From the NCBI GenBank assembly GCA_946482335.1, contig CAMLRG010000066.1:1-27329 (forward strand): 27,329 nt of DNA, in the 5' to 3' direction. The notes under the pieces are model-generated. The model ran no database searches. It had not been told where the DNA came from and saw only the letters and a list, made by a program, of their open reading frames with translations. A program made the position numbers and the translations under genes. Below are positions 16,457 through 24,010 of the stretch, piece after piece. The stretch's first letter is position 1; each line of letters begins with the position of its first letter. The DNA is from an uncultured Duganella sp. GTDB taxonomy: Bacteria > Pseudomonadota > Gammaproteobacteria > Burkholderiales > Burkholderiaceae.

Positions 16457-17422
16457 CTACTGGCCCGGTGCCCCGACTTGCCCTGGCTCCAACTGCACCT
16501 GCTCGATGGTGCCGCCGGGGCCGTATTTCAGCGGTGTGTACGTGATGGAACGTCGCATGCTGCCACCGCCCGGCAGCAATTGGTCGTGGTAGAACACATA
16601 CGTTTTGCCCTTGTGCTCAATGATCGCCTGGTGGTTGGTGGAGATCTTCAGGTAGTCGATCACCACGCCGCGATATGTGAAGGGTCCCAGGGGCGAATCG
16701 CCGGTGGCATACACGATCTGGCCCGGCCAGCCTGTGGAAAACGTGAAGTAATACACTCCATTGTGTTCATGCAGGAATGGCGCCTCGCCATAGCCCTTCT
16801 TCGGACCGGACTCCGGCCAGCCCAGGACCGCAACGTCCTGGATGGCGCCGGCCAGGTGCACCATATCGGGCGCCAGCTTGACTACTTTCGGCACCCGGGT
16901 GCCGAAATACATGTAGGCCTGGCCATCCTTGTCGACAAATACGGCCGGGTCGATCGGTTCATCGCCGGCATTGGCATCGCGCGCCTTATCGACCAGCGCA
17001 TCGCTGCGCCCGTCCTTGAAGCCGCCATCGGGTCGGTTCGACACCGCCACGCCGATCTTGTCGCCGCCGACCGGCGCATAAAAGTAATATTTGCCGTTGC
17101 GGTAAGCGGCTTCCGGCGCCCAGGCCTTGGCGTCGGGGCGCGCCCATTTGAACACTGTCACCGACAGCGGAGTCCCGGCATCGGACCAGGACTGCAATTC
17201 CTTTGAGGTGTACAGGCGCCAGCTGGTGGAATCCCAGTACTTGCCCGAATTAGACGCGTCATCCGTGGCATAGACATAAAAGCGCCCTTCGCCGCCGGTC
17301 TGGAAATAGTGCGGTGACGGATCCGCAGAAAAGCGCGCCGAAATCGGCAGGGCCGCGTGGCCGCAGCCGGCCGCGGCCAGGGACAATGCCACAACGGCGG
17401 TCCGCAACGTCGGTAACATCAT
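16457..17422 (-). CDS. GH43 family glycosidase (arabinofuranosidase/xylosidase-like)
   Basis: The 321-residue protein has a signal sequence that ends LAAAGC; Cys20 could be a lipoprotein attachment site, or cleavage may follow GHA. Five-bladed beta-propeller features of GH43 are visible: FSADPSPHYF (Asp34, base), DEPIDPAVFVDKDG (Asp158, pKa modulator), KGYGEAPFLHEHNG (Glu213, acid) and STNHQAIIEH near the end. The length fits a single-domain enzyme without a C-terminal sandwich. AGGAG precedes tandem ATG codons (17420-17422 and 17417-17419); the second has better spacing. It follows the PEP-CTERM-type gene by 84 bases containing a hairpin. It would release arabinose or xylose; the exact specificity is not readable. 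Confidence 0.88.
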   Translation of the reverse strand: MMLPTLRTAVVALSLAAAGCGHAALPISARFSADPSPHYFQTGGEGRFYVYATDDASNSGKYWDSTSWRLYTSKELQSWSDAGTPLSVTVFKWARPDAKAWAPEAAYRNGKYYFYAPVGGDKIGVAVSNRPDGGFKDGRSDALVDKARDANAGDEPIDPAVFVDKDGQAYMYFGTRVPKVVKLAPDMVHLAGAIQDVAVLGWPESGPKKGYGEAPFLHEHNGVYYFTFSTGWPGQIVYATGDSPLGPFTYRGVVIDYLKISTNHQAIIEHKGKTYVFYHDQLLPGGGSMRRSITYTPLKYGPGGTIEQVQLEPGQVGAPGQ

Positions 17423-17453
17423 AGAACTCCTATGCACATCATTGAAGAGAATC

Positions 17454-17491
17454 CACAAGACGGCCTGGCCGAAGGTACAAGCCGCCTTGTG
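17454..17491 (-). repeat. 11-bp stem hairpin between PEP-CTERM-type gene and GH43
   Basis: On the minus strand CACAAGGCGGC (17481-17491) pairs with GCCGTCTTGTG (17454-17464), with a single G-U pair, over a 16-base loop. No U-tract follows, so it is more likely an mRNA processing or stability element that sets expression of the downstream genes than a true terminator. Confidence 0.55.
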
Positions 17492-17506
17492 TTTACACGT
17501 CACGCA

Positions 17507-18127
17507 TTACGCCGGCAAGTCCCTCGCGCGGCGGCGCGAACCGCGTCCGCGCCGCGCAGCCAGCGCCAACATGCCAACCAGAACCAACGCCCCCGTTGAC
17601 GGCTCCATGACCTCGGTGACGCCGGTCAGCTGCCCTGCCGCGTTATCCACGACGACCTGATTGCCGAACGCTGCGTCCGGCTGCAGGAAGAAGTGGCCGA
17701 GGTCGCCGTCCACGCCGAGATAGTGCGTCGCATCGAACAGCGCCCAGCCGAACGTCGTGCCGGTGTTGCCCGGGTCCATCAGGAAGCTGACGTCGAAACT
17801 GAAGGCGCCGCCCAGTTGGATGGCCTGGACCAGTTCGCCGCCGCCGTTGGCGTTACTGAACACGAAGGCGCCGGACGCGTCGCCGGTGACGACGCCCGCC
17901 AGGGCCGCCGTGCCGTCGAGCGCGCCAGTGAGCTTAGTCACGGTGGCGGTCGCGGCCGGCCCGCCGGCCAGTCCAGCGAAATACAGGCCCAGGAAGGCCG
18001 GGCCCGTGCCCAGCGACGACGTATCGATGGCGACGCGGTAGATCGGCGCGGCCGCCGCCTGCCCGCCGGCGCCGATCATCGACGCCACCAGCGCGAGCTG
18101 GACAAGGAAGTGCTTGAAGTTGAACAT
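17507..18127 (-). CDS. Small secreted protein with variant PEP-CTERM sorting signal
   Basis: The 206-residue protein has an N-terminal signal peptide (1-27, ending AAAA) and a Gly/Ala/Thr-rich body predicted as beta-strands (AFSFDVSFLMDP, FGWALFDATHYLGV). The C-terminus is arranged as motif, hydrophobic helix and Arg cluster: VMEPSTG (173-179), ALVLVGMLALAA, RRGRGSRRR. This is the PEP-CTERM layout recognised by exosortase, but the first Pro of the motif is replaced by Met. The Arg-rich tail is also longer than usual. AGGGC overlaps the stop of the upstream giant gene (11-base gap), so the two are co-translated. Function of the body unknown; it could be a surface or matrix partner of the lyase. 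Confidence 0.82.
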   Translation of the reverse strand: MFNFKHFLVQLALVASMIGAGGQAAAAPIYRVAIDTSSLGTGPAFLGLYFAGLAGGPAATATVTKLTGALDGTAALAGVVTGDASGAFVFSNANGGGELVQAIQLGGAFSFDVSFLMDPGNTGTTFGWALFDATHYLGVDGDLGHFFLQPDAAFGNQVVVDNAAGQLTGVTEVMEPSTGALVLVGMLALAARRGRGSRRRARDLPA

Positions 18128-18138
18128 GGTAATGCCCT

Positions 18139-21100
18139 TTATTTGATGCTGAACAGCGTCGGCGCATAGGCGATGCCGACTTTGTTCGGGTTCGAGAAGG
18201 TGGTCGTCAGCGTGACGCTCTGGCCCGGCGCCAGCTCGGCCCCGGGCAGCGCCATGTAAGGCACGCCGTCCCTCACCCCGGTCTGGGTGTCCAGGGTGAC
18301 GCCGGCGGTCAGCGCCTGCAGGCGGAAATGGAGCGGACCGGCCAGGGTCTGGCCACCCGTGTTCGTGATCGTCACCGTCCCCGTGTACTTGTTGGTGAAA
18401 CGGTTCACCGTCAGGCCCGAGCGCACGATCGACGCCTGGCTCGTGACGTCGACCGACTTGTCGATCGACACCGTCACCGTTTGCGGCTGTTCGCTGTTGC
18501 CCGCCCAGTCCTTGCTCCAGTAGCTCACCGTGTGCGTGCCGCTGGTGGCCAGCGTGGCCGCGTTCCCCGTCTGCTGCGCGCCGCCGTCGACCGTGTAGTA
18601 CGTCGCCGCGACGCCCGAACCGCCCTGGTTGTCGGTGGCCGTGAAGGTGACGGTCGCGTCCGTGGTCACCGTGCCTTGTGGGGCGGCGGCCGTGGTGGTG
18701 GGGGCGGTGGTGTCAGCGCCATGTAGCGAGCCGTGCAAACGCACCTCGTTGATGGAGCCGAACCAGGCGTTCGGGTTATAGACGCGGATATAGCGGTAAG
18801 GCACGAGGCTCGCAACCGGCAAGGTTTGCCAGTCCGCAGTCGCCTTCGCCGCCGGCGTCAGCGTGGTCCAGGTGGCATTGTCGTTCGAGCCCTGGAACAC
18901 CGTACCATTGACGCGCCCGTAGTACTGGTCCTGGCGGCCGATGATTTCGGTGCTGCTCAGGCTGACCTGATTGCCGGCCTTGAAGTCAAACACCACCCAG
19001 GCACCCGTGCCCGAGCCGCTGGACCCATTACGGAAATCCGAACCGGTGGCCAGGTTCGCGTCGAACAATGCCTTCACGTTCGCCAGCGTCGTGGCGGCCG
19101 ACCGGTTCGTCGTCGAATCGATCAGCGTCGCGATGGTCGGGATGTTCTGGATGGCGTCGCTCTCGTCGACGAGGTTCAGCGATGAGCTGTCCGTCGTCTG
19201 GGTAACCTCATAGCCAGCCTTGCCGTCCTGCGTGACGTAATTGATGGCGAACTTCACTGCACCCGGTTGCGTGCCCTGGGGCAGGACGACTGTTGCCACG
19301 TAGGCGATGTTGTCCGTCGTACTGAGCGCCGCGGGCAGTCCACCGATGGTCGCCGTCACGTTACTGATGGCTTCCTTGGCCGTGAAGCTCAGTTTGACGG
19401 TACTCTCTGGCAAGATCCGGTTACGCAGCGCCTGTGGCGAACTGAGCGAGGCCGAAGCGATCCGGTTCGTCGACGTGGTCACGCCGTACAGACGCAATTC
19501 CGTCATGTTGCCCCACCACGCGTTGGGGTTGGTCATGCGAATGTAGCGATATGGCGTCGGGTCGATGATCTTCAGGGTGTGCCAGTCCGGGTTGTTCACC
19601 GCTGAGGTCGAGATCGTGATCCAGGTCGTATTGTCATTGGAGCCCTGCGCCAGGGTGCCATTGATACGTCCGGCGTTGTTGTTCTGCAGTCCGATGACGT
19701 CGATGCGCGACAGCGCCACGGTGCCCCCCCCCCGGAAATCGAACTGCAGCCAGCTGTTGCTGCCACCGCCGTTCAGACGGAGATCGGTCTGCGTCGTGAT
19801 GTTGTTGTCGAACAACCGGTTGGCGTTCGTCAGCACGTCGGTCGCATTGCGGCCGTTCGAGTCCGTCACGGTCGTGATGCCGACCAGGTTGTCGATGTAG
19901 TTCGTCTGGTCCGCGATGAACAGCGTCGTGGAGTCCGTCGTGAAGAGGACCGGTTCAGCGGGCGTCCCGTTGGCGGTGTTGTAGTTCATGAGGAGCTTCA
20001 CCGTTCCGGCCGGGGTGGTGGGCTTGATGACTGCCGTCGCCGTCCAGTTCAGGTTGTCGGTGGTCGTGATGGTCGCAGGCTCGCCCTGGATCGTCGCCGT
20101 TACATTGTTGATCGGCTCGGAGGACTGGAACGCGACCTTGATCGTATTGCCGGACACGACCCGGTTCTTCAGCGCCTGGTCCGAGCTCATCGACACGCTG
20201 GTCAGCTTGTTGACGGTTTCGTAGCGGGTGCCGAAGATCCTGAACTCGCCCAGCTCGAGGATGTTGTACGACGAGATCAGGTTGATCATGGAGAGCTTGA
20301 AGAAGCGGTAGCGCTGGTTGCGCTGGTCTTCCTGCACGTTCAGGGTCTGCACCCCTTCGATTGCCAGTGTCTCGTCGGGTGAGATCCGCGTCCAGTTCTC
20401 GTTGTCGTTGGAACCAAAGATGGTCGTGCCGCCGACGCGTTCCGGGAAACTGGTGCGGGGCTGGAGCTGGAACGCGTTCGCCGCCACCTTGAAGCTCGGC
20501 CCGAAGTCCAGCGTGAACGTGCGGTTGCTGTCCCGGGCGATGGTGAAGGCGATGAAGCTGTCGGTATTGTTATCGACCCCGTTGGCGGCATAGTCGCCAA
20601 AGTTCGTCACCAGGTTCGTCTTGAAGAACAGATTCGGGTAGTTCATGCTGCCGTCAGGCAGCAGCGGGGTCAGTTCCTGCAGCCCGGAGACCGCGCTACG
20701 CAACGTTGCCAGCTTCTGGAAGTAGACAGTGTCGGTGCTCGACCCGATCGTGTTCTGCATGTCGGTGTAGGCGCCCTGGTAAGCGTCCCTGGTCGACGAG
20801 ACGTACAGCGTGTCCGGCTTGAATGGCGCGGTCACGGCCGATACCGTCGACTGCCGGTCCGTCCCCACGACGATGGTGAACCGCTTGGTGGACACCGTGG
20901 TCCCGTCCGACGCTTCGGCGACGAACGTGTAGGTGCCGGCCTGCGTCGGCGTCCACGAGAACGCGCCTGTGCTGGTGTTGAACGACGCGCCCGGCGGCAG
21001 GTTGTCCAAGTTGTAGGTCACGACGTCGGCCGCTGCCGGGTCCGTGGCCGACAGGTCGATCGTCGTCGGGACGGTGGCGCCAGCATAAGTGTACACAGTC

Positions 21101-22899
21101 GCATCGCCACTGCCGGACTTGAAGACCGGAGGGCTCAGCAGGGTGCTGGACTGGACGTTGATGTGGTCGACATCGACCGTGGTACCGTTGCCGGTAATGT
21201 TGATCTGCAGGAAGTCCGGTATGTTGATCGGCACTACCATGTAGCGCCACTGGCCCCGCGTGTTCGGCAACGCAAGCACGTTGCCGTCGACGACCATCGT
21301 GGCCTGGCCATTGGTACGGATGCGGAAGCCGATCGACGTGACAGCGGCGCCGTTATAGCTGTACACGGCATAGCGCGTGCCTTCCGGCGTCGCCGTGCTG
21401 CGCACGAAGCCGGTCGAGCCTTCGGTCTGCGCAACCGAGGAGCCGGCGAGCGGCGTGAAGCGGTCTTCCACTTCGCGATACGGATCGACGATGGGAATGC
21501 CCAGGTATTTGCCGCCCTCGGCTTCGGCTGCCTTGGGAATCGCCAGCCAGAAATCGCCGCCCCCATCCGCGCCATCCCAGTTGTAGGCCTTGCGCTTGGC
21601 GTAGATCGTCGTGAAGTTCGGCGTGAGCTGTTCCAGGTCCAGGCCGCGCACGTATTTGTAGTAGTAGAAGGCTTCCCAGGTGTTCTGGGTCAGGCGGCCG
21701 CGATATGACCACGACACGTTGGTATACATTGCGCGGATGCTGCCATCCGGATTGACGCTCATCGCGACGGGCACCCACGGGATGTCGTAGCCGACCATCC
21801 ATTTGCCGAACAGCTCATGGACAGCCAGCAGGCGGTCGTCGAGGAATTCGTATGGTCCGACGGCGTTCGACTCGGTCGACGGCGTACCCGCCACCGGATC
21901 GACCTTGGTGTCTTGCGCCATCATCATCCGCGCCAGGATTTGCGAGTTGGTGAGGTCGCCTGCGCCGTGGGCCTGGTCGCGGCCCATTTCGACGTGTTGG
22001 ATCTGGGGCGGAATCGCTTCGCCGGTGGCGTCGTTCTTGGTCACCAGGCGGAACAGCCGCTCGATCGAGCCGGTCCATGCCGGGTCGGGCGCATCCTTGT
22101 TGACGGTGAACCACTCGACCGCCTGGTTGTACCCTTCGCGGTCGCCCATGAAGATCGAACCGGACATCTTGGCGATGGTGGTGTACAGATGCTGGTTCAT
22201 GAACCGGCAATTGCAGTTGTTGAAGGTCTGGATCGTCGGCACGATGAGGTTGGCCGAGAACTTCTGCGTGTCCTCATCCGTCCACACGAGTGCCGGGTCC
22301 TGGGTGCTGGTATAGCGGATGATTTCCGCCGCGCCCGTCATCCGCTGCAGCGGGATACCGGTATGGATGTGCGAGTCGGTGTAGTACGCGTACCTGGACG
22401 GATCCATCTGCCCCCACAGTCGGATGATCTGCATCACTTTGGCCCGGTAGACCGGATCGCCGGTCACGTAGTAGAGGATCGCCTGGGTGTAGGCGGTCAG
22501 GGCGTCCGTTTTGAAAAGGCCCTGCGCCCCCTGTGAATCGAGGCCGTAAATACGCGGCTTTGTCGGGTCGGAAGCATCAATGTTCGCAATGCCGCGCGTG
22601 CGCGAAGCGCTGGCAGAGTTGAGCATCATGTTGAAATGCGTGTACCAGGGCTCTTTCTTCGCCAGGACCTGGGCCCGCATGTTTTCCAGCTGCGCCTTCG
22701 TGAAGCCGACGCCGGGATGCTTGAATCCATTGGCATCGATCGATTCGCTGATGACCGGCTGGTAGCTGGTCACGATGGTGTCGATCGGATCGGCCATGGC
22801 GTCTTGACCCGGCAGGGGTATCAGCGTCATGGCGATGGCAACGGAAACTGCCATCCAGACAATTCGTTTGGCTACATGGTCGAACTTTATTGCTCTCAT
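18139..22899 (-). CDS. Giant multidomain polysaccharide-lyase-like protein with three discoidin-like domains
   Basis: The 1586-residue secreted protein (signal peptide to about residue 36) has an N-terminal helical domain (55-430) like the alginate-lyase/heparinase (alpha/alpha) toroids. NNCNCRFMNQHLYTTIAKMS (227-246) and HVEMGRDQAHG (302-312) are its likely active-site segments. Next come a carbohydrate-binding-like sandwich (about 475-590) and a putative Ig-fold (595-678, LPPGASFNTSTGAFSWTPTQ). Then an F5/8-type C domain (757-892) and two consecutive repeats of an Ig-like plus F5/8 C unit (895-1140 and 1146-1391; APYRYIR-type ends, NPNAWWG and NPNAWFG). It ends with a chitobiase/OmpL47-like domain (1395-1480) and a terminal beta-sandwich (1485-1586). 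AGGGGAC precedes the ATG. The substrate is unknown; a uronate-containing polymer is an inference. A ten-G tract lies in codons 1056-1059. Confidence 0.85.
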   Translation of the reverse strand: MRAIKFDHVAKRIVWMAVSVAIAMTLIPLPGQDAMADPIDTIVTSYQPVISESIDANGFKHPGVGFTKAQLENMRAQVLAKKEPWYTHFNMMLNSASASRTRGIANIDASDPTKPRIYGLDSQGAQGLFKTDALTAYTQAILYYVTGDPVYRAKVMQIIRLWGQMDPSRYAYYTDSHIHTGIPLQRMTGAAEIIRYTSTQDPALVWTDEDTQKFSANLIVPTIQTFNNCNCRFMNQHLYTTIAKMSGSIFMGDREGYNQAVEWFTVNKDAPDPAWTGSIERLFRLVTKNDATGEAIPPQIQHVEMGRDQAHGAGDLTNSQILARMMMAQDTKVDPVAGTPSTESNAVGPYEFLDDRLLAVHELFGKWMVGYDIPWVPVAMSVNPDGSIRAMYTNVSWSYRGRLTQNTWEAFYYYKYVRGLDLEQLTPNFTTIYAKRKAYNWDGADGGGDFWLAIPKAAEAEGGKYLGIPIVDPYREVEDRFTPLAGSSVAQTEGSTGFVRSTATPEGTRYAVYSYNGAAVTSIGFRIRTNGQATMVVDGNVLALPNTRGQWRYMVVPINIPDFLQINITGNGTTVDVDHINVQSSTLLSPPVFKSGSGDATVYTYAGATVPTTIDLSATDPAAADVVTYNLDNLPPGASFNTSTGAFSWTPTQAGTYTFVAEASDGTTVSTKRFTIVVGTDRQSTVSAVTAPFKPDTLYVSSTRDAYQGAYTDMQNTIGSSTDTVYFQKLATLRSAVSGLQELTPLLPDGSMNYPNLFFKTNLVTNFGDYAANGVDNNTDSFIAFTIARDSNRTFTLDFGPSFKVAANAFQLQPRTSFPERVGGTTIFGSNDNENWTRISPDETLAIEGVQTLNVQEDQRNQRYRFFKLSMINLISSYNILELGEFRIFGTRYETVNKLTSVSMSSDQALKNRVVSGNTIKVAFQSSEPINNVTATIQGEPATITTTDNLNWTATAVIKPTTPAGTVKLLMNYNTANGTPAEPVLFTTDSTTLFIADQTNYIDNLVGITTVTDSNGRNATDVLTNANRLFDNNITTQTDLRLNGGGSNSWLQFDFRGGGTVALSRIDVIGLQNNNAGRINGTLAQGSNDNTTWITISTSAVNNPDWHTLKIIDPTPYRYIRMTNPNAWWGNMTELRLYGVTTSTNRIASASLSSPQALRNRILPESTVKLSFTAKEAISNVTATIGGLPAALSTTDNIAYVATVVLPQGTQPGAVKFAINYVTQDGKAGYEVTQTTDSSSLNLVDESDAIQNIPTIATLIDSTTNRSAATTLANVKALFDANLATGSDFRNGSSGSGTGAWVVFDFKAGNQVSLSSTEIIGRQDQYYGRVNGTVFQGSNDNATWTTLTPAAKATADWQTLPVASLVPYRYIRVYNPNAWFGSINEVRLHGSLHGADTTAPTTTAAAPQGTVTTDATVTFTATDNQGGSGVAATYYTVDGGAQQTGNAATLATSGTHTVSYWSKDWAGNSEQPQTVTVSIDKSVDVTSQASIVRSGLTVNRFTNKYTGTVTITNTGGQTLAGPLHFRLQALTAGVTLDTQTGVRDGVPYMALPGAELAPGQSVTLTTTFSNPNKVGIAYAPTLFSIK
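19724..19733 (-). repeat. Poly-G tract (10 G on coding strand) inside the giant lyase gene
   Basis: Ten consecutive C on the plus strand read as CGG GGG GGG GGC, encoding Arg-Gly-Gly-Gly (1056-1059) in the second F5/8 C domain. The homologous position of the next repeat reads Lys-Ala-Gly-Asn, so the glycines are not conserved. Gain of one G leads to TGA at 19634-19636; loss of one leads to TGA at 19596-19598. Confidence 0.95.
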
Positions 22900-22996
22900 A
22901 TGTGTCCCCTCATTTTTCCACCCTTGATTAAGGTATCGATAACAACTTCACGCGAGCCGGAGCCCGGACTGCGTGCAATCCTCCTCCTGACCGTCC
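22900..22996 (-). promoter_or_regulatory. Gap before the giant lyase gene with TATCGATA palindrome
   Basis: This 97-base gap lies between the propeller glycosidase gene and the giant gene. It contains TATCGATA (22934-22941), a perfect CG-centred palindrome of the type bound by LacI-family proteins, 35 bases upstream of the ATG. No clear terminator was found, so read-through from upstream is likely. Confidence 0.35.
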
Positions 22997-24010
22997 CTAT
23001 TGGGATGGGGCGTGCAGACGGAACGCAAGGTCCGCGTCGCGATCGACGCTAAGCTTGCCGTCCTTGTAGATCAGCTCCGCTACCTGGATGACCGTGCGCT
23101 GATTCCAGCGCGGGTCCGCAGCCGCCTCGGCCTCGTTCTTCTGATGGACGAAGTAGTAGATGAACGCTCGATCGCCATCGACAATCACGTCCGCGTGCTG
23201 CCCTTTGTGGCGGTCGGTCGCCTTCTGCCCCGGCTGGCCAAGGATGTAGCCGGGCTGCTCCGTCCAATTTTGCGCATCCTCGGAACGCAGCACCATCAAG
23301 CCGTCCCACACGTCGACGACCATCCAGTAGTGCCCCTTGAAACGGAACGCCTTCGCCCCCTCCCCTTTGGTGGAATTGACTGGCTGGTCGCTGACCTTGG
23401 TCCAGGTGCGCAAATCCCGGCTGTCGGCCGCCAGGATGCGGCTGCCGGCCCGCTCGTCCTTGTACCACATGCGGTAGCCCTGCCCCAGCTTCATGACGGT
23501 CGGGTCGATCATGCGTCCAGTGTCCAGCTTCACCGTGCTCTCGCAGTCCCACTTGGCCAAGTCCGTGCTGGTCAGGTGCACAATGCGGCCGTCCGCCCCC
23601 GGTCCGCCCCACCGGTGGAATATGCCCGGCACGACGGTGAGCCACATGTGGTAAGTACCGTTTTCATAGAGCACATCCGGCGCCCATAACGTCACGTCCG
23701 TGCACGCCTTCGGGAAATCCGCCGTTCCCGCGTAGCGCCAATGCACACCGTCCTTCGAAGTGGCAATGCCGATCGCTGTGCCATGCACCCATTCGACGTC
23801 TTGCGGATCGGGCAGTTTCATCGTCGCCCTGCGATTGGTGTAGAACATTTTCCACAGCTTCGCAGCCCGATCATAAACAATCGAAACGTCTGCCGCGCCG
23901 TCGAAAACGGGGTCGCGGAACAGCGGTTTAGGGGCAGTCTCGCCGGCGTTTGCGCAGCTTGAAAAAGCGAGCGGTACTGCAACGGCCAAGGTGGCAAGCA
24001 GGATTTTCAT
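22997..24010 (-). CDS. GH43-like five-bladed beta-propeller glycosidase
   Basis: The 337-residue secreted protein has a signal peptide (1-22, ending ANA). Repeated propeller-blade strands are visible (WKMFYTNR, YHMWLTVVPG, YRMWYKDE, HYWMVVDVWDG, FIYYFVHQ). Candidate acidic residues of the GH43/GH32/GH117 superfamily are Asp41 (GAADVS), Asp112 (WAPDVLYENG), Asp169 (MIDPTVMK) and Glu217 (KGEGAKAF). I cannot place it in a named family with certainty; it is more divergent than the other two GH43 proteins. Its ATG directly follows the TGA of the upstream GH43 gene, with GGAGAT inside that gene, which implies translational coupling and a joint task on the same side chains. Confidence 0.78.
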   Translation of the reverse strand: MKILLATLAVAVPLAFSSCANAGETAPKPLFRDPVFDGAADVSIVYDRAAKLWKMFYTNRRATMKLPDPQDVEWVHGTAIGIATSKDGVHWRYAGTADFPKACTDVTLWAPDVLYENGTYHMWLTVVPGIFHRWGGPGADGRIVHLTSTDLAKWDCESTVKLDTGRMIDPTVMKLGQGYRMWYKDERAGSRILAADSRDLRTWTKVSDQPVNSTKGEGAKAFRFKGHYWMVVDVWDGLMVLRSEDAQNWTEQPGYILGQPGQKATDRHKGQHADVIVDGDRAFIYYFVHQKNEAEAAADPRWNQRTVIQVAELIYKDGKLSVDRDADLAFRLHAPSQ

